A DNA stretch of 64,000 nucleotides from Cellulomonas chitinilytica (GCF_016862675.1 NZ_BONK01000008.1:181759-245758), one strand, 5' to 3'; counted from the stretch's first letter, positions 47,985 to 57,880 are shown. Notes: a model not told the origin generated them from the sequence alone. Numbers and translations are program-made.

Positions 47985-48578
47985 GTGATCGATGCCGCTC
48001 CCTCCGCCTGGAACCTGGCGAACGTGCTCACGGTGCTGCGCATCGTCCTCGTCCCGTTCTTCGCCTGGGCGATGCTCGTGGACGGCGGTCACACGGTCTC
48101 GGGCCGGCTGACCGCGACCGCGATCTTCGTGGTCGCCGCCCTCACGGACCGCCTCGACGGGTGGGTCGCACGCAGGTCCGGGCAGATCACCGACCTCGGC
48201 AAGCTCCTCGACCCGATCGCGGACAAGCTGCTCGTCGGCACCGCCCTCGTGCTCCTGTCCGCGCTGGGGGACCTGCCGTGGTGGGTGACCGTCGTGATCC
48301 TCGTCCGCGAGCTCGGCATCACCGCGATGCGGTTCTTCCTCCTGCGCTACGTCGTCCTGCCCGCCTCGCGCGGCGGCAAGCTGAAGACCGTCCTGCAGTC
48401 CTTCGCGATCGGGCTGTACCTGCTGCCGCTCGACGAGCTGCCCGCGTTCGTGTCGGTCGTCGCCGCGGTCCTCATGGGGGCCGCCGTGCTCGTCACCGTG
48501 GTCACCGGGCTCGACTACGTCCGCGCGGCGGTGCGCATCCGCCGGGCCGCGGTGGTGCCGCCCGGCGCGGGGATCTGA
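47985..48578 (+). CDS. pgsA: CDP-diacylglycerol-glycerol-3-phosphate 3-phosphatidyltransferase
   Basis: A 197-residue integral membrane enzyme of phosphatidylglycerol synthesis. The CDP-alcohol phosphotransferase motif DRLDGWVARRSGQITDLGKLLDPIADK contains the metal-binding D-x2-DG-x2-AR-x8-G-x3-D-x3-D pattern. Four to five helices surround it. The GTG at 47985 follows a leaderless -10. cinA and clgR follow, the same order as pgsA3-clgR in mycobacteria. Confidence 0.95.
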   Translation: MIDAAPSAWNLANVLTVLRIVLVPFFAWAMLVDGGHTVSGRLTATAIFVVAALTDRLDGWVARRSGQITDLGKLLDPIADKLLVGTALVLLSALGDLPWWVTVVILVRELGITAMRFFLLRYVVLPASRGGKLKTVLQSFAIGLYLLPLDELPAFVSVVAAVLMGAAVLVTVVTGLDYVRAAVRIRRAAVVPPGAGI

Positions 48579-48582
48579 CCCC

Positions 48583-49077
48583 GTGCACGACGAGCGCGCC
48601 GGAGTGCCCGACGAGCGCGCCGCGACCGTCGTCGCGTTGCTCACCGAGCGGCACCGCACCGTCGCGGTCGCCGAGTCCCTGACGGGTGGACTGGTGTCGG
48701 CGACCCTCGTCGGCGTGCCGGGCGCGTCCGTGGTCCTGCGCGGGGCGGTCGTCGCGTACGCCACCGCGCTCAAGGCCGAGCTCCTCGGCGTCGACCGCAC
48801 CCTGCTCGAGTCCCGTGGCCCGGTCGACGCGGACGTCGCACGTCAGATGGCGGTCGGGGTCCGCGAGCGGCTCGGCGCGGACGTCGGGCTCGCGACGACC
48901 GGTGTCGCCGGCCCGACGGACCAGGACGGCCACCCGCCGGGGACCGTGCACGTGGCGGTCGCGTCGGCGGACGGCGTCGCAGTCCGGTCGCTGACGCTCG
49001 ACGGCGACCGGTCCCAGGTCCGGGCCGCGGCCGTCGACGCGGTCCTCGCGCTCACACAGGACGTCCTCGACGGCTGA
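48583..49077 (+). CDS. pncC: CinA C-terminal-type nicotinamide-nucleotide amidohydrolase
   Basis: A 164-residue single-domain CinA-family protein. [38 protein letters not shown] and the active-site segment [20 protein letters not shown] match NMN deamidases. Only this C-terminal domain is present, as in many bacteria. The GTG at 48583 lies 4 nt after the pgsA stop, indicating an operon. Confidence 0.93.
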   Translation: MHDERAGVPDERAATVVALLTERHRTVAVAESLTGGLVSATLVGVPGASVVLRGAVVAYATALKAELLGVDRTLLESRGPVDADVARQMAVGVRERLGADVGLATTGVAGPTDQDGHPPGTVHVAVASADGVAVRSLTLDGDRSQVRAAAVDAVLALTQDVLDG

Positions 49078-49134
49078 CCGGCTGGTCGCAGCGGGTGATT
49101 CCTCGGAGCTCGTGGGGTGCGTCACAGGCCACGG

Positions 49135-49160
49135 GGAACACCGGGACCAGCCGGATCGTT
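49135..49160 (+). promoter_or_regulatory. ECF-sigma (SigE/SigH-like) promoter upstream of clgR
   Basis: GGAAC at 49135-49139 and CGTT at 49157-49160 are separated by 17 nt, the consensus of actinobacterial SigE/SigH promoters. It would give a leader of about 170 nt for clgR. In M. tuberculosis clgR is SigE-dependent, which supports this reading. Confidence 0.65.
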
Positions 49161-49334
49161 GGAACGCTCGTGATGAGCACTCGACCGCCGGTCCGCGGGA
49201 TGATCACGCGCGCGGGCGGTGCAAGGTACGGTGGAACTCTCCCGGTCAAGGGTATGCCGGGGGCGGTGAAGAGCCCGGCGCAGGCAGCGACGCCGGTCGA
49301 CGGGCAGGGACGCGACGCGAGGGGGGGAGCCCGG

Positions 49335-49676
49335 ATGGTTGTACTCCGCCGAGAGATCGGCGACGTGCTGCGGGACGCGCGACAGCGCCAGGGGCGGACC
49401 CTGCGCGAGGTGTCGTCGGCCGCCCGTGTGTCGCTCGGGTACCTCAGCGAGGTCGAGCGAGGTCAGAAGGAGGCGTCGTCGGAGCTGCTCAGCAGCATCT
49501 GCGACGCGCTCGCCGTTCCGATGTCGCTCGTGCTGCGTGAGGTGAGCGACCGCGTCGCCGTCGCCGAGGGGCTGCTGATCCCCGACACGGTGCCCGCGGA
49601 CCTCGCGGCATCGCTGGGTGGTACCGCGGACGGCGGCTGGGCCCGGCCTCGTGCCGAGCTCGCACCGATCGGCTGA
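49335..49676 (+). CDS. clgR: ClgR-type XRE-family transcriptional activator
   Basis: A 113-residue regulator that in relatives activates clpP and clpC protease genes after stress. The HTH and flanks ([41 protein letters not shown]) are near-identical to what I know of Streptomyces and mycobacterial ClgR. The ATG at 49335 follows a G-rich ribosome site; an open N-terminal extension to 49095 lacks family support. An ECF-type promoter lies upstream. The gene converges with nei2 across a strong hairpin. Confidence 0.92.
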   Translation: MVVLRREIGDVLRDARQRQGRTLREVSSAARVSLGYLSEVERGQKEASSELLSSICDALAVPMSLVLREVSDRVAVAEGLLIPDTVPADLAASLGGTADGGWARPRAELAPIG

Positions 49677-49694
49677 CGCCCGCACCACGTCGAC

Positions 49695-49726
49695 GAGGCC
49701 CGTGCCCCTCAGGGGGTACGGGCCTC
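49695..49726. terminator. Bidirectional terminator, clgR versus nei2
   Basis: A 14-bp stem with one G-U pair (49695-49708 with 49713-49726) and a 4-nt loop lies between convergent stops. Confidence 0.8.
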
Positions 49727-49754
49727 GCGCCGTCCCCGGCTCGGCACCGCCGGC

Positions 49755-50537
49755 TCACCTGGGCGGCGCGGCGGTGCGGGCCGGTGCCGGCTGGCACCGT
49801 GGGCAGTAGAAGACGGGGCGTTGCATCGGTGGCTGCCGTGCCTCACCGCGGGCGACCGGGGTGCCGCACCGGGGGCAGGGCTGGCGGACTCGGCCGTGCA
49901 CGCGACCCGGTGGCCGGCCGCTGAGCACGGACCGCTGCATGAGCCGGCGGGCGACCTGCAGCAGTCGTCCCGGGTCCGGCACCTGGTCGGCCGGGAGCCA
50001 CGGCCACAGGCGTTCGGCGAACAGCGACTCGGCCATGAAGATCGTCCCGATCCCCGCGACGACCGTCTGGTCGAGGAGCACCTCCGCGGCCGGCGTCGCG
50101 CCCCGGGCGACCCAGCGGGCGAGTGCCTCGGCGGCGTCGAACGGGTCGTCGAGCAGGTCCGGGCCGAGGTGACCCACGAGCGTGCCCTCGTCGCGGGTCG
50201 CCACCACGTCCAGCATCCCGAGCAGGTGGCCGACCGCCGTCCATCGGCTGGTGGCGAGGACCGCACGGACCTGCGGTGAGCGGTCCCGTGACCCGGACGG
50301 TCCGGTGGGGTGGACCCGCCAGTAGCCGTCCATGCGCAGGTGCGTGTGCAGGGTGCGGCCGTCGTCGAACCGGGTCAGCAGGTGCTTGCCGTAGGGGCGT
50401 GTGCCCAGCACGGTGCGTCCGACCAGGTCGACCGTCGCGGCGGTGGGCCAGCGCAGGTCCGAGAGCGTCAGGGGGGAGCCGACGAGCGCGAGGTCGAGCC
50501 GCGCGGCGGTCCGGCGCAGCACGTCACCCTCGGGCAC
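49755..50537 (-). CDS. nei2: Endonuclease VIII-like DNA glycosylase (Nei2 type)
   Basis: A 260-residue Fpg/Nei-fold repair enzyme. The N terminus MPEGDVLRRTA places the Pro2 nucleophile and Glu3, and Lys is in RPYGKHLL. The zinc finger is CPRCGTPV with YCPRCQ at the C terminus. The GTG at 50537 is fixed by the need for Pro2. It lies 60 bp after lhr on the same strand; an lhr-nei2 pairing is known in actinobacteria and suggests a shared repair role. Confidence 0.93.
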   Translation of the reverse strand: MPEGDVLRRTAARLDLALVGSPLTLSDLRWPTAATVDLVGRTVLGTRPYGKHLLTRFDDGRTLHTHLRMDGYWRVHPTGPSGSRDRSPQVRAVLATSRWTAVGHLLGMLDVVATRDEGTLVGHLGPDLLDDPFDAAEALARWVARGATPAAEVLLDQTVVAGIGTIFMAESLFAERLWPWLPADQVPDPGRLLQVARRLMQRSVLSGRPPGRVHGRVRQPCPRCGTPVARGEARQPPMQRPVFYCPRCQPAPARTAAPPR

Positions 50538-50597
50538 GACCGGCCTCGTCGGGCACTCGTCGTCCGTGCGGGCACCGCGCCGTCGCAGGTGCGCCCG

Positions 50598-53500
50598 TCA
50601 CGAGGAGCTCCGCAGGCGCAGGCCGCGCGGCGTCGGCCCGAACCCGGCCGCGACCAGCGCCTGTCCCACCGGACCGTGCAGCGCACCGCCCGCGAGCACC
50701 TCCACGCCGTCGACGCGGCTGACGGTGAGCCGGCCGGCGTGCCGGGTGCGGACTGTCGCGGCGAGGCCGTCGGCCGCGGCGCGCAGGACGTCGACGTCGC
50801 CGTCGAACGACAGGAGGGTCCGCCCGCCTCGCTCGAGGTAGAGGACGAGCGCCCCGTCGACGAGCACGACGAGCCCACCGGCCTTCCGGCCCGGACGGTG
50901 CCGGCCGGTGGTCCCCTCGGACGGTGGGCCGCCCGGGTCCGGCCACGCGAGCGCGGCGCCGTACGGGTTGGCCGGGTCGGTCGCGGCGAGCACGACGACG
51001 AGGCGCTCCGGCGTCCCGTCGACGTCGGTGGCCCGTTCGACGACCTGCGCGTCGACCCGCAGCCGGTCGACCGCGCCCGGCAGCGCGAACTGCGAGCCGC
51101 CGAGCCGCTCGACGAAGTACCCGCGGCGGACCTGCCCGCCCTGCTCGAGCGCGGACAGCACGCGGTAGACGTCCGCGAACCGGGCGCCGAGTCCCTCGGC
51201 GGGCGCGACGGCGCGCGTGAGGATGCCGTGCCGGTCGAGGAGCTGGGCGGCGAGCGCGTGCGCGCGCAACGTCGGGTCGGCCTCCCGCCCGGGCAGGAGC
51301 GACCACCGCCCGCCGCCCGCCGTCGCGGCTCCGTCGCGGACGGGCCGCCCGCCGGCGCTTGCCGCTGCTCCGGCGACCCGGAGCTGCGCCCGCAGCCCGA
51401 GCCGCGGCCGCAGCGGGTGGCTCCGCGGTGCGGCCGCGCGGCTGCGGTGCGCCGTCGGCCCCGTGCCGAGCCAGGCGCGCAGCGGCGCGAGGCTGTCGTT
51501 CGTGACCCGGCCCGCCCACACGAGGTCCCAGAGAGCGACGGCCACGTCGGCGGCGGTCCAGGGGGCGGAGGTCGGGTCGGTGCCGTCAGGCTCGAGCTGT
51601 GCCTGCACCCGGTCGGTGAGGGCGCCGAGGAACCAGGCGCCGCCCCCGCCGAGCGCGTCGAGCACGGCCACGTGCAAGGCCTGGTCGACGGGTCCGGCGT
51701 CGGGGTCGACCGGGGGGAGCGTCAGGTCGGCCACGCTCGTCGGGTGCAGCGACACGAGCCCGTCGTGACCGGCGAGCGCGCCGTGACCGGCCCACAGCAC
51801 CTCGCCCGCCGCGGTCAGCTCGTCGAGCATCGCGGGGGAGTAGTCGCTCACCCGCGCGGGCAGCACGTGCGTCTCCCAGGCGGACGCGGGCAGCACCGTG
51901 CCGGCGAGCTGCTCGACGACGCGGGCGACCCCGTCGACGCCGCGCAGCGTCCCGGTCGCCGACGCGTGCCCGGTCCGGGCGACGGGCTGCACGCCCTGCC
52001 AGCGCGGCAGGAACACGCCGAGGGCCTGCGGGGCGACGGGCTCGACCTGGGCCCGCAGCGCGGCCAGCGACCGGCGGCGCAGGGTGCGCAGGACCTCCGC
52101 GTCGCAGAACTCGTCACCCGTGCCGCCCAGCTCGGTGGGCCGCAGCCGGCCCTGCACGAGCACACCCGCCGACTCGAGACGGCGCAGCGCGTCGTGCACC
52201 ACGGCGACGCCCCACCCGAACCGCGTCGCGGCCTGCGCCGCCGTGAACGGGCCGTGCGTACGGGCGTGCCGGCGCAACAGGTCGCCGACCGGGTCGGGCA
52301 CGACCTCCGTGAAGACCTCGGGGACCCCGACGGGCAGGGCCACCCCGAGCGCGTCACGCAGCCGTCCCGCGTCCTCGACGGCCGCCCACTGCTCGGCCCG
52401 GTCGGGACCGACGCCGCCGAGCCGCACCCGGATCAGGCGGCGCGCCCGTTCGAGCTCGACCAGCCAGCCCGCCACCTCCGTCACGGCCTGCGGCTGGACC
52501 CGCTCCGCGGCCTCGGTGAGCGTGAGGGGCCCTTGCCGGCGGACCATGTCGGCGAGCTGCTCGAGCGTGCCCGCCTGACGCTCCGGGGCGCGGCCGCTCA
52601 GCTCGGCCTCCGTGCGCAGCACCGCCTGCGGGTCCAGCAGGTCGGCGAGCTGCGACTCGCCGCCCTGCCCGAGCAGCTCCGCCAGGAGGGTCGGGTCGAG
52701 CGTGAGCGCGGCCGCCCGGCGCTCGGCGAGCGGTGCGTCGCCGTCGTACAGGAACTGGGCCGTGTAGCCGAACAGCAGCGACTGCGCGAACGGCGACGGC
52801 TGCGACGTCGTCACCTCGACCACCCGGACGCGCCGCGCGGCGACGTCGCGCATGAGCGACGTCAGCGACTCGGTGTCGAAGTCGTCCTGCAGGCACTCGC
52901 GGACCGCCTCGAGCAGGATCGGGAAGTCGGGGAACTGCGAGGCGACGGCGAGCAGCTGGGCGGAGCGCTGCCGCTGCTGCCACAGCGGCTGCCGGCGGTC
53001 CGGTCGGCGTCGCGGCAGGAGCAGGGCGCGGCTCGCGGCCTCGCGGAAGCGTGCGCCGAACATCGCGGACGAGCCGAGCTCGGCGCGGACCGCGTCCAGC
53101 ACCTCGTCTGGCTCGACGAGCAGGTCGGCGAGGTCGATCTCGGGGCCGGCCGCGTCCGACCACGGGTCGGCGGTCGCCAGGTCCCCGGCGTCGAGCACGT
53201 CCGGCAGCCGCAGCACGATGCCGTCGTCCGAGTGCATCGCCGCGGCGTCGACGCCGTACTTCTCCCGCAGCCGGGCACCGATGACGATCGCCCACGGTGC
53301 GTGCACCCGCGCGCCGTACGGGGAGTGCAGCACGACCCGCCAGTCGCCGAGCTCGTCGCGGAACCGCTCGAGCACCAGCACGGTGTCGGTGGGCACCTCA
53401 CCGGTCGCGGCACGCTGCTCGGCGAGGTACGCCAGCAGGTTGTCGGCCGCCCAGCCGTCGAGGCCCGCCTGCTCGACCCGGGCCCGTGCCGCCGCGTCGG

Positions 53501-55511
53501 GCAGCGACCCCAGCTCCCGGACCCAGCCGCCCATCGCGGCACCCAGCTCGGCGGGCCGGCCGGGGGAGTCGCCCTTCCAGAAGGGCAGCCGGCCGGGGAC
53601 GCCGGGCGCGGGCGTGACGAGCACCCGGTCCGGCGTGATGTCGTCGATGCGCCACGTGCTCGACCCGAGCGTGAACGTGTCGCCGACCCGGGACTCGTAG
53701 ACCATCTCCTCGTCGAGCTCGCCCACCCGTTTGCCGCCGCGCACCCGCCCCGCGGCGCGCTCGGCGTCCACGGGCACGTCGCTCGTCGACGCACCGCTCG
53801 CCAGGAACACCCCGAACAGGCCCCGGTCCGGGATCGTCCCGCCGCTCGTGACGGCGAGCCGCAGCGCGCCGGGACGGGCGGTCAGCACGTCACGCACCCG
53901 GTCCCACACGATGCGGGGGCGCAGCTCGGCGAACTCCTCGCTCGGGTACCGGCCCGCCAGCATGTCCAGCACGGCCCGCAGGGTCGCGTCGCCGAGCGCG
54001 GCGAACGGTGACGCACGCCGGACGACCGTCGCGAGCTCGTCGAGCTCCCAGTCCTCCACGGCCACCATCGCCACGACCTGCTGGGCCAGCACGTCCAGGG
54101 GGTTGTGCGGCACGTGCAGCGACTCGAGCGCGCCGGAGCGCATCCGCTCGGCGGTCACCGCGGCCGGCACGAGCTCGCCGCGGAACGTCGGGAACACGAC
54201 GCCGCGCGACACGGCCCCCACCTGGTGCCCGGCCCGCCCGACCCGCTGCAGTCCCGACGCCACCGACGGCGGCGACCCGACCTGGACGACGAGGTCGACG
54301 GCGCCCATGTCGATGCCGAGCTCCAGCGAGCTCGTCGCGACGACCGCGGGAAGCTGCCCCGCCTTGAGCTCGGACTCCGTGCGGGTGCGCTCCGCGCGGC
54401 TCATCGACCCGTGGTGGGCCCGCGCCAGGATGGTCGCCGCGTCGCGCGTGTCCATGCCGACGCTCGTGCCCGACTGGGCCGGCACGGCGGCAGGCTGCAG
54501 CGTGCCGGGGTCCGGGACGTCGACGCCGCAGCGCTCGGCCCACACCTCGTTCATCCGGGAGGTGAGCCGCTCGGCGCCGCGTCGGGAGTTCGTGAACACG
54601 AGCGTCGAGCGGTGGTCGGCGACGAGGTCGACGACCCGCTCCTCGACGTGCGGCCAGATCGACGGGCGCGGCAGCGGCGCCTCCGCCTTGCCGGCGAGGT
54701 CGAACCCGTCGTCGAGCCCCTGCGTGCCGCCGGCCGCGCGCAGGTCGGACAGGTCGGGGACCGGGACGACGACGTCCACCACGATCTTCTTGGTCGACGG
54801 CGGCTGCACGACGACGACCTCCCGACCGCGCTCGGCGACGGGCCGTGCACCGCCGAGGAACTCCGCGACGGCCTCGACGGGCCGCACCGTCGCCGACAGC
54901 CCGATCCGCTGCGCGGGACCCGGACCGTCGGGCCGGTCGAGCAGGGCGTCGAGCCGTTCGAGGGACAGTGCCAGGTGGGCGCCCCGCTTCGTGCCGGCGA
55001 CCGCGTGGATCTCGTCGACGATCACCGTGCGCACCCCGGCCAGACCGGCGCGTGCGCCCGACGTCAGCACGAGGTACAGCGACTCCGGGGTCGTGATCAG
55101 GATGTCGGGGGGCCTCGTCGCGAACGCCCGACGCTCGGCGGGCGGCGTGTCACCCGTACGGATGCCGACCGTGACGTCCGGAAGCGTGCGGCCGAGGCGG
55201 GTGGCGGCCTGCCGGATGCCGACCAGCGGGGAGCGCAGGTTCCGCTCGACGTCCGTCGCGAGAGCCTTCAGGGGCGACACGTACACCACCCGGCACCGCT
55301 GCACCGGGTCGGCCGGGACGTCGCCCGTGAGGAGCCCGTCGAGCGCCCACAGGAACGCCGCGAGCGTCTTGCCGGAGCCCGTGGGCGCGACGACGAGGGC
55401 GTGCTCGCCGCCGCTCACCGCGGACCACGCACCGAGCTGCGCGGCGGTCGGCGCCGCGAACGCACCCTCGAACCACGACCGCGTCGGGTCCGAGAACCGG
55501 CTGATCACCAC
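50598..55511 (-). CDS. lhr: Lhr-family ATP-dependent DNA helicase
   Basis: A 1637-residue superfamily 2 helicase, close to full-length Lhr. The N-terminal core has Walker A APTGSGKT at residues 42-49, VIVDEIHAVAG, LSATVRPVEAV and QRVGRAGHQVG (motif VI). The winged helix and Lhr-specific domains follow, then a long C-terminal region (about 870 onward). The GTG at 55511 lies 6 nt after CACAAT; a GTG one codon later is equivalent. Lhr translocates 3'-5' and unwinds RNA-DNA hybrids in relatives, consistent with pairing with nei2. Confidence 0.95.
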   Translation of the reverse strand: MVISRFSDPTRSWFEGAFAAPTAAQLGAWSAVSGGEHALVVAPTGSGKTLAAFLWALDGLLTGDVPADPVQRCRVVYVSPLKALATDVERNLRSPLVGIRQAATRLGRTLPDVTVGIRTGDTPPAERRAFATRPPDILITTPESLYLVLTSGARAGLAGVRTVIVDEIHAVAGTKRGAHLALSLERLDALLDRPDGPGPAQRIGLSATVRPVEAVAEFLGGARPVAERGREVVVVQPPSTKKIVVDVVVPVPDLSDLRAAGGTQGLDDGFDLAGKAEAPLPRPSIWPHVEERVVDLVADHRSTLVFTNSRRGAERLTSRMNEVWAERCGVDVPDPGTLQPAAVPAQSGTSVGMDTRDAATILARAHHGSMSRAERTRTESELKAGQLPAVVATSSLELGIDMGAVDLVVQVGSPPSVASGLQRVGRAGHQVGAVSRGVVFPTFRGELVPAAVTAERMRSGALESLHVPHNPLDVLAQQVVAMVAVEDWELDELATVVRRASPFAALGDATLRAVLDMLAGRYPSEEFAELRPRIVWDRVRDVLTARPGALRLAVTSGGTIPDRGLFGVFLASGASTSDVPVDAERAAGRVRGGKRVGELDEEMVYESRVGDTFTLGSSTWRIDDITPDRVLVTPAPGVPGRLPFWKGDSPGRPAELGAAMGGWVRELGSLPDAAARARVEQAGLDGWAADNLLAYLAEQRAATGEVPTDTVLVLERFRDELGDWRVVLHSPYGARVHAPWAIVIGARLREKYGVDAAAMHSDDGIVLRLPDVLDAGDLATADPWSDAAGPEIDLADLLVEPDEVLDAVRAELGSSAMFGARFREAASRALLLPRRRPDRRQPLWQQRQRSAQLLAVASQFPDFPILLEAVRECLQDDFDTESLTSLMRDVAARRVRVVEVTTSQPSPFAQSLLFGYTAQFLYDGDAPLAERRAAALTLDPTLLAELLGQGGESQLADLLDPQAVLRTEAELSGRAPERQAGTLEQLADMVRRQGPLTLTEAAERVQPQAVTEVAGWLVELERARRLIRVRLGGVGPDRAEQWAAVEDAGRLRDALGVALPVGVPEVFTEVVPDPVGDLLRRHARTHGPFTAAQAATRFGWGVAVVHDALRRLESAGVLVQGRLRPTELGGTGDEFCDAEVLRTLRRRSLAALRAQVEPVAPQALGVFLPRWQGVQPVARTGHASATGTLRGVDGVARVVEQLAGTVLPASAWETHVLPARVSDYSPAMLDELTAAGEVLWAGHGALAGHDGLVSLHPTSVADLTLPPVDPDAGPVDQALHVAVLDALGGGGAWFLGALTDRVQAQLEPDGTDPTSAPWTAADVAVALWDLVWAGRVTNDSLAPLRAWLGTGPTAHRSRAAAPRSHPLRPRLGLRAQLRVAGAAASAGGRPVRDGAATAGGGRWSLLPGREADPTLRAHALAAQLLDRHGILTRAVAPAEGLGARFADVYRVLSALEQGGQVRRGYFVERLGGSQFALPGAVDRLRVDAQVVERATDVDGTPERLVVVLAATDPANPYGAALAWPDPGGPPSEGTTGRHRPGRKAGGLVVLVDGALVLYLERGGRTLLSFDGDVDVLRAAADGLAATVRTRHAGRLTVSRVDGVEVLAGGALHGPVGQALVAAGFGPTPRGLRLRSSS

Positions 55512-55575
55512 GCGGCCATTGTGTCCGGCCGCACCGACACGCGCCGCACCCGCGTCAGATGGCAGGCTGGCCCCC

Positions 55576-55809
55576 GTGAGGATGCGCGAGTTCTGGCTGC
55601 TGGTCGACGACGTGCTCGGACCCGCGCAAGGACGCGCGCTGACCCACGAGCTGGTCATCGGCGCGCTCGGCAACACGACGGCGGAGCGCGCGCTCGACGA
55701 CGGTGTCGAGCCGCGCGACGTCTGGCACGCGCTCTGCGACGAGCTCGGGATCCCGGACTCGCAGCGGTGGGGCAGCGACCCGCACCGCGTCGCCCCGCCG
55801 CGGCGCTGA
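55576..55809 (+). CDS. DUF3046 family protein
   Basis: A 77-residue small cytosolic protein with the whole DUF3046 pattern: REFWLLVDDVLGPAQGRAL, ALDDGVEPRDVWHALCDELG and a final QRWG. The GTG at 55576 follows CAGGCT by 7 nt; the ATG at 55582 is an alternative. DUF3046 genes sit near recA/recX in actinobacteria and the function is unknown. Here two other genes lie between it and recA. Confidence 0.88.
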   Translation: MRMREFWLLVDDVLGPAQGRALTHELVIGALGNTTAERALDDGVEPRDVWHALCDELGIPDSQRWGSDPHRVAPPRR

Positions 55810-55813
55810 TCCC

Positions 55814-57880
55814 GTGCCGACGACCCGCGCCTGGCGGCCGACCCTCGCGGACCTCGGCGACGCGGCGCTGAGCCTGGCGACCACGGCGCTCGGCCTGGGC
55901 ATCGCGATCGGGCTCGTCGACGGCGTGAGCGCACCGGTCCCGGCGTCGGTGGTCGCGGTCGCCGTGGTCGTCGCCGTCGGCGACCTGCTGCTGCGCGCGC
56001 CCCTGCGCGTGTTCGCCCGGTTCGCCGGGGCGATGGGCGCGCTCGCCGCCGGGCTCGCCGTGCAGGTCGGGGTCGCCTGGGCCGCGCTCGCCGTGGTCCC
56101 TGGCATCGACGTGGCGTCGCCCTGGGCGGCGGTGCAGGTGCTCGTCGTCGCGGCGGTCGTCATGGCGGCCGGGCGCTGGGTCTGGGGGGCGAACGACAGC
56201 GACTACGTGATCGCGGACGTCCTGCGACGGGCACGCCGGCGTGCGCGGCGCGCCGAGCCGGACCGGCCGGGGGCACCCGTCGCGGGTCCGGTGCGGGAGG
56301 CGGGGCTCCTTGTCGTGCAGCTCGACGGCGTGGCGGCACCGGTGCTGCAGGAGGCCATCGAGGCCGGGCTGGCGCCGACGGTGCAGCGCTGGCTGACGAG
56401 CGGCAGCCACGGCCTCGAGACGTGGTGGGCGCGCGTGCCGTCGACGACGCCCGCGAGCCAGGCCGGACTGCTGCACGGCGACTCGACGCAGATCCCCGCG
56501 TTCCGGTGGTGGGACCGGGGGCTACGACGGCTCGTCGTGACGAACCACCCGACCGACGCGGCGCTCGTCGAGCAGCGGCTCACCACGGGCAAGGGGCTGC
56601 TGGCAGGCGGGGGCACGGCGGTGTCGACGATGTTCTCCGGCGACGCGGCGACGAGCTTCCTCGTGATGAGCCGCACCCGCAGCCCCGGCCCGGACGGCAC
56701 CCGCGGCGGGCTGGGCCCCGGCCCCTCGTTCCTGCGGTTCTTCGCGAGCCCGTTCGTGCTGGCCCGTGCGGTGAGCCTGTCGCTCGGCGAGATGGTCAAG
56801 GAGCTCTACCAGGCTCGCCGGCAGCGGCTGCGCGCCGTCGAGCCGCGGATCTCGCGCGGCGGCTGGTACGTGGTCCTGCGGGGCGTGACGAACGTGATGA
56901 TGCGCGACCTGTCGACGTCGCTCGTGGCGGAGGCCCTGATGCGTGGCGACCCCGCGGTCTTCGTCGACCTCGTCGACTACGACGAGATCGCGCACCACGC
57001 CGGCCCGACCCGGCCGGAGTCGCTGCGCTCGCTCGAGGGGCTCGACCGCGTGCTGCGCACCCTCGAGCAGGTGTGCGAGGTCGCGCCGCGCAACTACCGC
57101 CTCTGCGTGCTGTCCGACCACGGTCAGGCGCTGGGCGCGACGTACGAGCAGCTCGAGGGACGCACGCTGCTCGACACCGTGCGCGAGCTCATGGCCGACC
57201 CCGGGGCGGCGGGCGTCGAGAGCAGCACGTCGGAGGACTGGGGCCCGCTGAACGCCTTGCTGACCAGCGCGTTCACGACGCCCGTGCTCGGCCCGGACGG
57301 GTCCCGGCCCGGGCCCGCCGAGTCCGACGAGGAGCTGCCGGAGGTCGTCGTGGTCGGCTCCGGCAACCTCGGGCTCGTGTGGTTCCCGAGGTCGCCACGC
57401 CGCCTGGTGCTCGAGGACCTGCAGGAGCGGTGGCCCGGTCTTGTCGCGGGGCTCGCGGCGCGTCCCGGGGTCGGTGTCGTCGTCGTCGACACGCGCGAGC
57501 GCGGTCTCGTCGCGATCGGTCCGCGCGGCCTGCGGCTGCTGGAGCGGGACGACGACGTCGAGGGGGAGGACCCGCTCGCGCCGTACGGCCCTCGGGGCGG
57601 GGCGGACCTGCTGCGCGCGGCGAGGCTCGAGCACACCGGCGACCTGCTGCTCGTGTCCGTCGTGTCGTCGCGAGGGCACGTCCACGCGTTCGAGGGGCAG
57701 GTGGGGTCGCACGGCGGCATCGGCGGGAACCAGAACCTCGCGTTTCTCCTGCACCCGACGCAGTGGCCGGTGGACGACGACCTGCGCGAGGACGTCGGAC
57801 CGGACCGGCTCCTCGTCGGCGCCGAGCAGGTCCACGCGCAGCTCGTGCAGTGGGCCGCGGCCGCGGGGCTGCGTCCGTGA
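55814..57880 (+). CDS. Membrane-anchored phosphodiesterase/alkaline-phosphatase superfamily protein
   Basis: A 688-residue protein. The first 135 residues contain four or so membrane helices. The soluble part is of the type I phosphodiesterase/nucleotide pyrophosphatase fold: LVVQLDGVAAPVLQEAIEAG with the first metal Asp, a Thr nucleophile candidate near STTPASQAGLLHG, VDYDEIAHHAGP and LCVLSDHGQALG with metal-binding Asp/His pairs. GQVGSHGGIGGNQNLAF near the C terminus may hold the last His. The substrate is unknown. The GTG at 55814 is 4 nt after the DUF3046 stop, and the stop overlaps the next gene. Confidence 0.85.
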   Translation: MPTTRAWRPTLADLGDAALSLATTALGLGIAIGLVDGVSAPVPASVVAVAVVVAVGDLLLRAPLRVFARFAGAMGALAAGLAVQVGVAWAALAVVPGIDVASPWAAVQVLVVAAVVMAAGRWVWGANDSDYVIADVLRRARRRARRAEPDRPGAPVAGPVREAGLLVVQLDGVAAPVLQEAIEAGLAPTVQRWLTSGSHGLETWWARVPSTTPASQAGLLHGDSTQIPAFRWWDRGLRRLVVTNHPTDAALVEQRLTTGKGLLAGGGTAVSTMFSGDAATSFLVMSRTRSPGPDGTRGGLGPGPSFLRFFASPFVLARAVSLSLGEMVKELYQARRQRLRAVEPRISRGGWYVVLRGVTNVMMRDLSTSLVAEALMRGDPAVFVDLVDYDEIAHHAGPTRPESLRSLEGLDRVLRTLEQVCEVAPRNYRLCVLSDHGQALGATYEQLEGRTLLDTVRELMADPGAAGVESSTSEDWGPLNALLTSAFTTPVLGPDGSRPGPAESDEELPEVVVVGSGNLGLVWFPRSPRRLVLEDLQERWPGLVAGLAARPGVGVVVVDTRERGLVAIGPRGLRLLERDDDVEGEDPLAPYGPRGGADLLRAARLEHTGDLLLVSVVSSRGHVHAFEGQVGSHGGIGGNQNLAFLLHPTQWPVDDDLREDVGPDRLLVGAEQVHAQLVQWAAAAGLRP

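Noticed and set aside
49095..49334. N-terminal extension of clgR
   Set aside because: No family member has it, and a good ribosome site precedes the ATG at 49335. It was kept as leader sequence.
50310..54011. 1233-codon plus-strand frame opposite lhr
   Set aside because: It is antisense to the helicase domains and has shadow composition without motifs.
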